Assembly (NCBI GenBank): GCA_029260695.1
Contig: JAJDCT010000295.1
Coordinates: forward strand, 1 to 10,725
DNA from: Phycisphaeraceae bacterium
GTDB taxonomy: Bacteria; Planctomycetota; Phycisphaerae; Phycisphaerales; Phycisphaeraceae
Reading direction: 5' to 3'
Length of the DNA: 10,725 nucleotides
Below are positions 1-5,992 of the stretch, piece after piece. Position 1 is the stretch's first letter; each line of letters starts with the position of its first letter. Made by a program: the position numbers and the translations under genes. The notes beneath the pieces were generated by a model. That model saw only the letters and a list, made by a program, of their open reading frames with translations. It made no database searches and had not been told where the DNA came from.

Positions 1-528
1 CCTTAGAAACGTCTGGTAATAAAGCAGCGTCGCGATCGTCTTCGCGTCCCGGATGCGGTTGTCCCGTACCATCTGGATCGACTCTTTCAGGGGTATCGCT
101 TCAGTTGTGATCCGCTCGGTTTCATCTAAATCCTGGCCTCGGAATACCAGGCCACGGGCCAGGAACGCGATTAGAAGCTCCGTACAGAAACCAGGCGAGG
201 GGTAGAACTCGATCAGGCGGGTTAACTTGTTGGCGGCGTAGCCGGTCTCTTCAAGCAATTCCCGCCGGGCACAGAGGGCCAGATCCTCCCCCTCCTCCAA
301 CGTCCCGGCCGGTAGCTCCCACAAGGTCTGCCCCACCGCAAAACGCTCGTTACGGATCAGCACCACCGTCTGCTCATCCAGCATCGGCATCACCACCACC
401 GCGTTAGCCGGAACAACAACTTCCCGCCGCATCGTCCCACCGGACCGCTTGGGCAACTCCACTTCTCGCACATCAAAGCGTGCGCCGTGGAAAAGGATCG
501 TGTTATCCGCAGGGGTGTCTCCGGGCAT
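1..528 (-). CDS. NUDIX hydrolase, ADP-ribose pyrophosphatase type (3' end cut by window)
   Basis: Reading the minus strand from the ATG at 526-528 gives 176 codons with no stop before the window edge, so the C-terminus is missing. A complete Nudix box (G-x5-E-x7-R-E-U-x-E-E-x-G) spans residues 75-97: G75, E81, R89, E90, E93, E94 and G96 are all present. The two glutamates E93 and E94 belong to the metal-binding set that hydrolyses nucleoside diphosphates linked to another group X. The segment before the box (ELPAG), the GY ending of the box and the later YPSPGF motif (109-114) resemble ADP-ribose pyrophosphatases, which usually run to about 180-210 residues, so little is likely missing. Substrate is inferred from family resemblance only; GDP-mannose or another sugar nucleotide remains possible. 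No Shine-Dalgarno is visible. A TAGAAT hexamer ends 6 bases before the ATG. The gene is separated from the upstream aldo-keto reductase by 136 bases of hairpin-rich DNA and is probably transcribed on its own. Confidence 0.88.
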   Translation of the reverse strand, partial: MPGDTPADNTILFHGARFDVREVELPKRSGGTMRREVVVPANAVVVMPMLDEQTVVLIRNERFAVGQTLWELPAGTLEEGEDLALCARRELLEETGYAANKLTRLIEFYPSPGFCTELLIAFLARGLVFRGQDLDETERITTEAIPLKESIQMVRDNRIRDAKTIATLLYYQTFLR

Positions 529-552
529 CGAAACATTCTACGCCCGAACAAC

Positions 553-656
553 GATGGGGTTCGGCCCATCCACTTACATAGCCCGGCCTTTTAGGCCGGG
601 TAACCGTGCAATGAACGTGTACCAGCCGGTCACCCCGGGCAAGCCCGGGGCTATGT
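553..656. repeat. Cluster of three hairpins, two forming an inverted REP-like pair
   Basis: Three perfect stems lie in the spacer between the aldo-keto reductase stop and the NUDIX start. (1) GATGGG at 553-558 pairs with CCCATC at 565-570. (2) CCCGGCCT at 582-589 pairs with AGGCCGGG at 593-600 around a TTT loop. (3) CCCCGGGC at 633-640 pairs with GCCCGGGG at 643-650. Stems 2 and 3 carry the same flank in opposite orientation: ACATAGCCCGG at 576-586 is matched by CCGGGGCTATGT at 645-656, one G longer. The whole therefore resembles two head-to-head copies of a short palindromic element, like a REP/BIME unit. None of the stems is followed by a T-run on the minus strand, so they do not look like standard Rho-independent terminators, though they could stabilise the 3' end of the upstream message. 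Confidence 0.7.
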
Positions 657-664
657 GTGTGAGG

Positions 665-1735
665 TTACGCGACACCCGCCGGCTGCTCGTAGCTGCTGCG
701 GACCGCGCCGCCTTCGGCGGTGCTGGACTTGATGTCGCAGGGGTGGGCATCGTCGCCCAGGCCGTAGTCCTCGGTGTAGAACTTGGCGAGTTGGTCCAAC
801 ACGTCCTGCGGGAGGGTTGAGCCGTCGCATGCGGAGACGTATTCTTTAAGATCCGTCTCATTCACGATGTTCGGCTCGATCGACACCATCCCCGGCTGGC
901 TGGCGAGCCACTTGATGGCGAACTGGCGGATCGACAGGCCCAGGTCGGCCGCGATCGGGCGGATGATGTCGTTTTTTTGTAGGCCGTAGACCAGCCAGTT
1001 GCGGTCGCGGAACTTGCGGTGGTCCCAGTCGGGGAAGGTGTGGTCAGCACTCTTGAATTCCTCGTCGAGGATGCCGGAGTTGGTCGGGACGCGGGCGATG
1101 ATGCCGCCCCTGCCGCGCTGCGCTGCGATCTCGCAGAACTCCCGGCCGGGTCCCTGCTCGTAAAGGTTGTAAACCGTCTGCACGGTCGCCGCGTCGTGGT
1201 CGAGAAACGATTGGCAACCTTCTTCACGCCAACCGATCGCCGGGCCCAGCGCGACGCCCCATGCCCTGATCTTCCCCTCGGTCTTGAGCGCTTCGAGCGT
1301 GTCGAACATATCGTCGCTGAACTGCGGGAGCTTGAGGTTGTGGGCCTGGTAGAGGTCGACGCAGTCGATACCCATGGTTTTCAGCGAGGTCTCCAACTCA
1401 AAGCGGATGAACTTGCCGGTGAAGTCCTGCTTGCGTTCGCGGTGGCCGCCCTCCTCACCGGGGTCGGAATAGAAGTCGTAGCCGAACTTGGTGGAGATGA
1501 TCAGGTTGTCACGGCCGGCGTACTTGATGGTGTCGGCCATGAGTTTCTCTGACCGCCCGTTGCCGTAGGCCGGCGCGGTGTCGAAAAAGGTGACGCCCAG
1601 GTCGTAGGCCTTGTTCTGCAACGCGATGCCTTCTTCGTCGGTAAAGTCACCCCACCAGTTGGTGCCGAAGATGAAGTTGCCGAAGGCCAGCAGGCTAAGC
1701 GAGAGGTCGGTGCCGGGGATGGTTCTGTGTTGCAT
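665..1735 (-). CDS. Aldo/keto reductase
   Basis: A 356-residue cytosolic protein of the aldo-keto reductase superfamily, NAD(P)H-dependent reductases of aldehydes, ketones or sugars with a TIM-barrel fold. The catalytic tetrad can be read directly: D52 and Y57 in FFDTAPAYGNGRSE (51-63 region), K83 in ISTKFGYD, and H132 in LYQAHN. The N-terminus has the usual short entry hairpin and the GTN/AFGN loop that precedes the first barrel strand. Length is slightly above the 310-345 typical of the family, with a polar tail after about residue 325 that looks dispensable. The ATG at 1733-1735 is chosen over an in-frame TTG at 1787-1789 because the latter would translate the G-rich repeat, giving 18 unlikely residues. 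No Shine-Dalgarno is visible. It lies 125 bases downstream of the Exb-type operon, behind its own candidate promoter, and nothing links its substrate to that operon. Confidence 0.92.
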   Translation of the reverse strand: MQHRTIPGTDLSLSLLAFGNFIFGTNWWGDFTDEEGIALQNKAYDLGVTFFDTAPAYGNGRSEKLMADTIKYAGRDNLIISTKFGYDFYSDPGEEGGHRERKQDFTGKFIRFELETSLKTMGIDCVDLYQAHNLKLPQFSDDMFDTLEALKTEGKIRAWGVALGPAIGWREEGCQSFLDHDAATVQTVYNLYEQGPGREFCEIAAQRGRGGIIARVPTNSGILDEEFKSADHTFPDWDHRKFRDRNWLVYGLQKNDIIRPIAADLGLSIRQFAIKWLASQPGMVSIEPNIVNETDLKEYVSACDGSTLPQDVLDQLAKFYTEDYGLGDDAHPCDIKSSTAEGGAVRSSYEQPAGVA

Positions 1736-1741
1736 AATTTT

Positions 1742-1860
1742 TGGGGATTGGGTGTTAAGGATTAGGGTTTGGGTCAAAGCACATACCAATCATACCGTCG
1801 TGCACACACCGCGTCTGCTAAGGGGTTTCCCCCAAATCCGAATCCCTAACCCCCATACCC
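1742..1860. repeat. Imperfect inverted repeat of telomere-like G-rich strings
   Basis: The spacer between the 967-residue protein and the aldo-keto reductase carries G-rich strings in both orientations. GTTAAGGATTAGGGTTTGGG at 1754-1773 matches the reverse complement of 1831-1850 at 17 of 20 positions. The right arm continues with C-runs up to 1860, directly against the stop codon at 1861-1863; the left arm continues with TTGGGGATTGGG back to about 1741, six bases before the aldo-keto reductase ATG. The 57 bases between the arms are ordinary in composition and hold a candidate promoter. A GGGG/CCCC stem with a TTT loop sits at 1822-1832. Each arm has four runs of three or more G on one strand, although one loop per arm is 10-12 bases long, so neither meets the strict quadruplex pattern. 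The spacing suggests a small mobile or spreading element, but no transposase or target duplication is visible. Confidence 0.6.
1789..1817 (-). promoter_or_regulatory. Candidate sigma-70-type promoter for the aldo-keto reductase gene
   Basis: On the minus strand a TATGAT hexamer (1794-1789) matches five of six positions of the TATAAT consensus. Seventeen bases upstream is CAGACG (1817-1812), which matches TTGACA only at three positions. Transcription would begin near 1782 and leave a leader of about 46 bases before the ATG. The -10 is good and the -35 weak, so this is a tentative call supported mainly by its position between the two G-rich arms in front of a gene that has a longer spacer than the operon genes. 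Confidence 0.25.
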
Positions 1861-4764
1861 TTACTTCGAATACTTGTGCTCCAGCCGCTCTAGCTCCTGC
1901 CGCGTGACGGGGCCGCCCAGGTTAGGATCGGTCATGCGGAGTTGTCGGACGCGCAGGGGGATCTCCTCGGTGCCCTCGTCAAGCCGTTCGTTGATCTGCA
2001 GGCGGCGCATCCAGGCGATCCACCACTCTTTTGGGAACGGCTGGCCCAACCCTGTGATCAGCCTGTCGTAGTAGCGCACCGCCTCGATCAGCGAATCCTC
2101 GTCGCCGCGCTCGTAGAGGTTCTGGGCGTACTCGAGCATGACCTGCGCATCGTTGGGGAAGTCGTTGATGAGCCTGCCGAGAATCACGATGGCGGGCTGG
2201 ACCTGCCCGGACAGGCGCAGTGTCTTTGCACGGATCACTTCGAATGGCATTAGCTGGTTGGCGTCGAGGGGCTGTGTGTTCGCCCAGTCAAGCAGGAACT
2301 TCGACAACACCGCCGCGGCCTGTGCCTGGGCGTGTGCTTCCTTCTTGAGTGAATCCGCGGTCATGCTATCAGCGGTGGCAGCCCGGACGAGCAATCGTTC
2401 GATACGCAGATCGGCCTGGCTGAGTACGCTATCGATCACAGAGGCGGCCTGGTCGGGGTAGCCTTCTAACATCTGTCGCGCCTCGACCGCCAACGCCTTA
2501 TGTCGTCCCGCATCGGCCAGGGCGATGATCCGGTGTTCGAGCGCCTGGGATACAAGGTCGTCTTCACCCGGGTATGCGTGCTCGAACCCGTCTAACGCCT
2601 CGATCACGGCGTCGTATTCCCGATCACCCAACGCCAACTCTGCACCGACTAATCTGGCGGTGGCCGCGGCACGGCGGGCGAACTGAGCGCGGTCGGGATT
2701 GACCCGGCTATCCAGTATCTGATCCGCCTCGGAAATAATCCGTTTCATCGCGGCACTCAATTCACGACGCATACGGGGCCTGTTTGATGCCTCAGCCAAC
2801 CTGTGTTGCTCGCCCAGGCTGATCAACGTCTGACGCTGTGCCTGGAAGTACTCGTCGTGATCGAAGGGGACACGCTGATACATCTTGATCGCATCGCGGT
2901 GCCTGCCCGAGGACTGCAAGACCGAGTAGCCGAAGTACAACCGCTCACCGTCCGCCGCGGCGCTGGTCGGGAACTTGCTGAACAGCACGCCGGCGGCCCG
3001 TTCGTAGGCCTCTTCAACCTCGGCAGGTGTCGGCAGGACCTGGTGCAACTCACGCAGCAGCACAACCGACGCGGCGATCGCGTCCTCGGCCACGGGCTCG
3101 GTGGGCATCTGGTCCGCCAGGTCGGTCAGGATCGCGGTGAGTTCCAGGCGGTTGCCGGGGTCTTTGGGGGCGACCGCGTGCATCGCCATCGCCTGATTGA
3201 ACATCGCTTCGGATCGGATCGCCGGATCGATCTGGGGCCCGGTTAGCGCCCCGGCGAGCTCAATCGCCCGGGTAAGCTTTTCGTTGGCCTGCATACGACG
3301 CGGATCATCGTCTCCATCCACGCTAGGCCCCGGAACATCGGGGTCATTCAATTGCTCGAGCATCTCCTGGCCCTGCTGCCGAAGCACCTGGCTCACCGCC
3401 AGACGGACCACCGGCGGCAATGCGTCGGCTTGCTCGGATTCTTTAAGTGTGGATTCCCATCGCTGATAGATGAATTGGCGCAGGCCCTTGACCTGCTCAC
3501 CGGGGATAGGGCCGGCCAGGAGTTCCAGATAAGGTTGGTAACTCTGCGCCAAGGCGGCGTCGCGCTTGCTGGGGGGCAACAGTTTGGCGTGGGCGAACAT
3601 CACCCGGTGCGTCATGTCGGCGACCAGCAGGCCGTAGCGCAGATTCTCGATCACGGCGGGATCGGTACGGAGTTGGGTCAGTTCGTCGATCGCCGACTCG
3701 GGCTTGCCCATCTGCTGTAGCGCCGCGGCCCGCGCCAGGCGAGCGGTCAGCCAGGCGGTTCCCCGATCATCCCCGCCGACCAGCTCAGCTAATAATTTCT
3801 GGGCTTGCTCCGACCGCCCACGAGCCAAAAGAATCCGGCCCCTCAGTGACACCGATGCGTCACGGACCCCGGAAAAATCGCCCAGGTCGCCGGTGAATTT
3901 AGTCAGTTCCCGGTCGGCCAATTCAAGGAGCCTGGCCCGCTCCCTATCGGGCGAAGTCACCTGGTTTGGGATGCGTGGCCCGGCCTGCGTGCCCAGGCTT
4001 GTGAAGTAAAGCGAATCATCCGGCAAGCGTGCCACAAGGTACGCGGCCTGTGCCAGGAAGTACGGCGTGCGTCCGCGGTCATACTCATCAAACAGGCGGA
4101 AAAACACGCCGCTGCTTTGGAGTTGCTCAGAACGAGCGGGATCTCTCCCGACTTCGCCCCGAAGATTGAATAGCCGGAGTTTGGCGTCCGCCAACAACAC
4201 CAACGCCTCGGGGCCCGCGTCGGCCAAGGCCTCTTGTTGTGCGGGGGTCGTGACGCCGAACTCTGCAAACAGCACGGCTGACTGATGCAGGCCCTGCAGG
4301 TAATCTAACAACAGGTCCTGCGCCAGATCGGTCTGCCAGATCGAGCGCTGGTCGTGGTCGTAATAGTCCGCGATCAAGCCGCGCGACGCGTCGGTCATCC
4401 GCTTAAAGGCTTCGATCGTCTGCGTGCGTAATACCTGGGACCGCTCTGGGTGCTGCGAGGAGGCCTCCCGGGCCTGCTCCGCGAGCTTCTGGTATTCCAA
4501 TCGCAGCCCCGCCAACTCGATCTGCCGGGCAAGTACCGGGTCTTGAGGCCTCTCGGTCTCAACCAAATGCAGCAGCAGTTCGCTCATCCCTTCTCTGCCC
4601 AAGGCTTCGATGAGTGTCGCGGGGTCCAGTTCCTCTACCTGCGCGGCCAACTGATAGGGTGTAGCCGTCAAGATGACCACGAAGAGCGCAGAGAAGATTA
4701 GCCGCGAATGAACGCAGATGAACTCAAATCGGATTGGCCCGGAAACCCTTCTATCTGCGTTCAT
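1861..4764 (-). CDS. Large secreted helical-repeat (TPR-like) protein of unknown function
   Basis: I do not recognise a named family for this 967-residue protein. Residues 21-42 (RLIFSALFVV then a small-residue stretch ending LAAQ) form a signal peptide, preceded by an unusually long and odd n-region. The rest is nearly all amphipathic helix, rich in A, L, E, Q and R, with TPR-like pairs clearest at 843-902 and around the middle of the C-terminal half; an acidic DGDDDPRR linker breaks it roughly in the middle. No transmembrane segment follows the signal, so it is predicted to be periplasmic or envelope-exposed. It ends an operon with exbB and two exbD genes, 81 bases after the second exbD, and may be a scaffold for that complex, loosely like CpoB in Tol-Pal systems but about four times longer. 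The ATG lies inside a dispersed repeat; no other ATG, GTG or TTG upstream of the hydrophobic core gives a sensible signal peptide. Confidence 0.85.
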   Translation of the reverse strand: MNADRRVSGPIRFEFICVHSRLIFSALFVVILTATPYQLAAQVEELDPATLIEALGREGMSELLLHLVETERPQDPVLARQIELAGLRLEYQKLAEQAREASSQHPERSQVLRTQTIEAFKRMTDASRGLIADYYDHDQRSIWQTDLAQDLLLDYLQGLHQSAVLFAEFGVTTPAQQEALADAGPEALVLLADAKLRLFNLRGEVGRDPARSEQLQSSGVFFRLFDEYDRGRTPYFLAQAAYLVARLPDDSLYFTSLGTQAGPRIPNQVTSPDRERARLLELADRELTKFTGDLGDFSGVRDASVSLRGRILLARGRSEQAQKLLAELVGGDDRGTAWLTARLARAAALQQMGKPESAIDELTQLRTDPAVIENLRYGLLVADMTHRVMFAHAKLLPPSKRDAALAQSYQPYLELLAGPIPGEQVKGLRQFIYQRWESTLKESEQADALPPVVRLAVSQVLRQQGQEMLEQLNDPDVPGPSVDGDDDPRRMQANEKLTRAIELAGALTGPQIDPAIRSEAMFNQAMAMHAVAPKDPGNRLELTAILTDLADQMPTEPVAEDAIAASVVLLRELHQVLPTPAEVEEAYERAAGVLFSKFPTSAAADGERLYFGYSVLQSSGRHRDAIKMYQRVPFDHDEYFQAQRQTLISLGEQHRLAEASNRPRMRRELSAAMKRIISEADQILDSRVNPDRAQFARRAAATARLVGAELALGDREYDAVIEALDGFEHAYPGEDDLVSQALEHRIIALADAGRHKALAVEARQMLEGYPDQAASVIDSVLSQADLRIERLLVRAATADSMTADSLKKEAHAQAQAAAVLSKFLLDWANTQPLDANQLMPFEVIRAKTLRLSGQVQPAIVILGRLINDFPNDAQVMLEYAQNLYERGDEDSLIEAVRYYDRLITGLGQPFPKEWWIAWMRRLQINERLDEGTEEIPLRVRQLRMTDPNLGGPVTRQELERLEHKYSK

Positions 4765-4822
4765 CAGCGCTCATCCCTGTTGATGTCTTCTTCACGCTCA
4801 TCGCGACTTCGTGGCGATTCAT
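4703..4822. repeat. Composite dispersed repeat with a 12-bp perfect inverted repeat
   Basis: ATGAACGCAGAT at 4708-4719 and ATCTGCGTTCAT at 4753-4764 are exact reverse complements, 33 bases apart. On the minus strand the sequence from 4822 reads as two known styles of spreading sequence in a row: a CGCCACGAAGTCGCG / GCGTGAAGAAG part (4822-4788) and an AACAGGGATGAGCGCTGATGAACGCAGAT part (4781-4753). From memory, both styles occur as short dispersed repeats in Planctomycetes and other environmental genomes; I cannot check that here. The element fills the spacer after the second exbD gene and runs into the 967-residue gene, providing its start codon and the first 19 or so codons. Confidence 0.6.
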
Positions 4823-4845
4823 CCGTCCCAGACACGGTTGCGGGT

Positions 4846-5427
4846 TCACTGTGATACCTGTGCGAAGTTGATGTTGGTGTACCGGGCGCGGACGGCGGCG
4901 TTGAAGGCGTTAGCCACATGCTGCCAACGGACGCCGGCCTCGGGTTTAATGACCACGGGGCTGTCGGGTTTGAAAGCACCACTGTGCAGGCCTCGCTCGG
5001 GGTCGTACTGAAGTTGAGTCAACAACACCGCCAAATCCGCGAAACCGGTGGGTGCCTGGGGATACCCCTGGATACTGATCCGGACCTGGGTTTCCCCCGC
5101 GGGAGACAGGACGATATTCAAGGGCCGCTGTGGCGGGGTCATGTCCTGGCTGGGGCTTCCGGTCCCTTGGGGGAGTTTGGCGGTGAGCACGCCCTCGTCG
5201 GGGGTGAAATTCGCAGTAACCACGAAGTAGATCAGCAGCAGGAAGATGACATCGATCATGGCCGAGAGGTTCGGCTGCATGCTCGGCTTAGGCCGGCCGT
5301 GGCGCTTGCTCGCGGAGCGGTGGTGGACGGTCTGGTCGGCCTGCATGCCATCAGCCTGCCGGGGGTCCGCCAACCGGGGGTCGGCAGGGGTCGTCGCGTC
5401 GAGTTGATCTTGGCCTGTATTCGTCAC
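4846..5427 (-). CDS. exbD: ExbD/TolR-family protein, divergent second copy
   Basis: A 193-residue inner-membrane protein of the ExbD/TolR family, the partner of ExbB/TolQ in proton-driven envelope complexes. Layout: a hydrophilic cytosolic N-terminus (1-53), one transmembrane helix (about 57-75) with the proton-carrying aspartate D59, and a periplasmic domain to residue 193. The core NLSAMIDVIFLLLIYFVV matches the family, but the usual T-P-L before the aspartate is S-A-M. The N-terminal arm is about 35 residues longer than in the first copy and contains a short ADPR duplication (15-18 and 20-23). The start is a GTG at 5425-5427, 7 bases after the upstream exbD stop, with no Shine-Dalgarno; an in-frame ATG at 5344-5346 (residue 28) is the alternative. 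Tight spacing implies translation coupled to the first exbD, and the pair may form a mixed ExbD dimer inside the ExbB ring. Confidence 0.92.
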   Translation of the reverse strand: MTNTGQDQLDATTPADPRLADPRQADGMQADQTVHHRSASKRHGRPKPSMQPNLSAMIDVIFLLLIYFVVTANFTPDEGVLTAKLPQGTGSPSQDMTPPQRPLNIVLSPAGETQVRISIQGYPQAPTGFADLAVLLTQLQYDPERGLHSGAFKPDSPVVIKPEAGVRWQHVANAFNAAVRARYTNINFAQVSQ

Positions 5428-5434
5428 GGTGGGA

Positions 5435-5944
5435 TTACTCGCCGATCTTCACGGTCGCTGCGCCGCGTTCGGGCATGTAGGCGACCAGGTTGACTTTGTC
5501 GATCCCCGCGCGGGTGATCGCGCCCATCACGGGCTGGACCACGCCGTAGTAGAGCGCCCCGTCGCTGCGCAGGACCACCTCCGCGTCGGGGTAGGCCGAC
5601 TTGGCATCGATCAGCGCGGCGGTGACCCCCTCCAGGTCGTCGGCGGCAAACGTCTGCAACCCCACGCGGATAAACCGTGCCTCGCCGTCAAATAGAAGCG
5701 GGTTGTCTGCGCGCTCGCGGTGAGCGTAGTCGGCCGGGGCGATGTTGACGATGATCCGTCCGGCGTCGTCCAGTTCCCGGGTCGTCGGCTCGTCAAGCTG
5801 TGGAACAATCATCTGAACGCTCTGCTCGGAGATGATGTTATTCACGAGCATGAAAAAGATAATCAGGAGGAAGACCACGTCGATCAACGGCGTGATATTC
5901 ATCTGAGGCTTGGTCGGGCCGCGATGGAAGATCTGGGAAGACAT
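5435..5944 (-). CDS. exbD: ExbD/TolR-family biopolymer transport protein, canonical copy
   Basis: A 169-residue inner-membrane protein with the textbook ExbD signature MNITPLIDVVFLLIIFFM at residues 15-32; D22 in the transmembrane helix (20-38) is the residue expected to carry protons. A short basic cytosolic N-terminus (1-18) precedes it, and a periplasmic domain follows, with the conserved closing segment starting at PDAEVVLRSD (119-128) and running through YYGVVQPVM and GIDKVNLV. ExbD works as a dimer inside a pentameric ExbB ring and couples proton flow to movement of a TonB- or TolA-like partner. The ATG at 5942-5944 is followed closely by this signature, so the start is secure. It lies 48 bases after exbB across a G-rich tandem repeat and 7 bases before a second, divergent exbD. 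Confidence 0.95.
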   Translation of the reverse strand: MSSQIFHRGPTKPQMNITPLIDVVFLLIIFFMLVNNIISEQSVQMIVPQLDEPTTRELDDAGRIIVNIAPADYAHRERADNPLLFDGEARFIRVGLQTFAADDLEGVTAALIDAKSAYPDAEVVLRSDGALYYGVVQPVMGAITRAGIDKVNLVAYMPERGAATVKIGE

Positions 5945-5953
5945 GGTGATGGA

Positions 5954-5991
5954 GGGTCTTGGGTCTTGGGTCTTGGGTTTGGGGCCTGGGG
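5954..5991 (+). repeat. GGGTCTT tandem array with canonical G-quadruplex pattern
   Basis: Three exact head-to-tail copies of GGGTCTT occupy 5954-5974, followed by GGGTTT, GGGG and CCTGGGG to 5991. The first four G-runs (5954, 5961, 5968, 5975) are separated by identical four-base TCTT loops, which satisfies the strict G3-N4 quadruplex pattern; two more G4 runs at 5981 and 5988 allow alternatives. The G-rich strand is the plus strand, the template for the exbB-exbD transcript, so the RNA is C-rich. The array fills almost the entire 48-base gap between exbB and the first exbD. Confidence 0.8.
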
Positions 5992-5992
5992 T

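Noticed and set aside
582..650. Rho-independent terminators
   Set aside because: The stems are strong but no T-run follows them on the minus strand, where the neighbouring genes are transcribed.
1736..1789. TTG-initiated N-terminal extension of the aldo-keto reductase
   Set aside because: The extra 18 residues translate the G-rich repeat; the family begins at the ATG at 1735.
4918..5493. Plus-strand open frame of 191 codons over the two exbD genes
   Set aside because: It crosses the junction of two genes with clear ExbD signatures on the other strand and has low-complexity G/R/H-rich content typical of a shadow frame.
5954..5991. CRISPR array or telomere
   Set aside because: Units are 7 bases with no spacers, and the array is internal to an operon; it is a simple tandem repeat.
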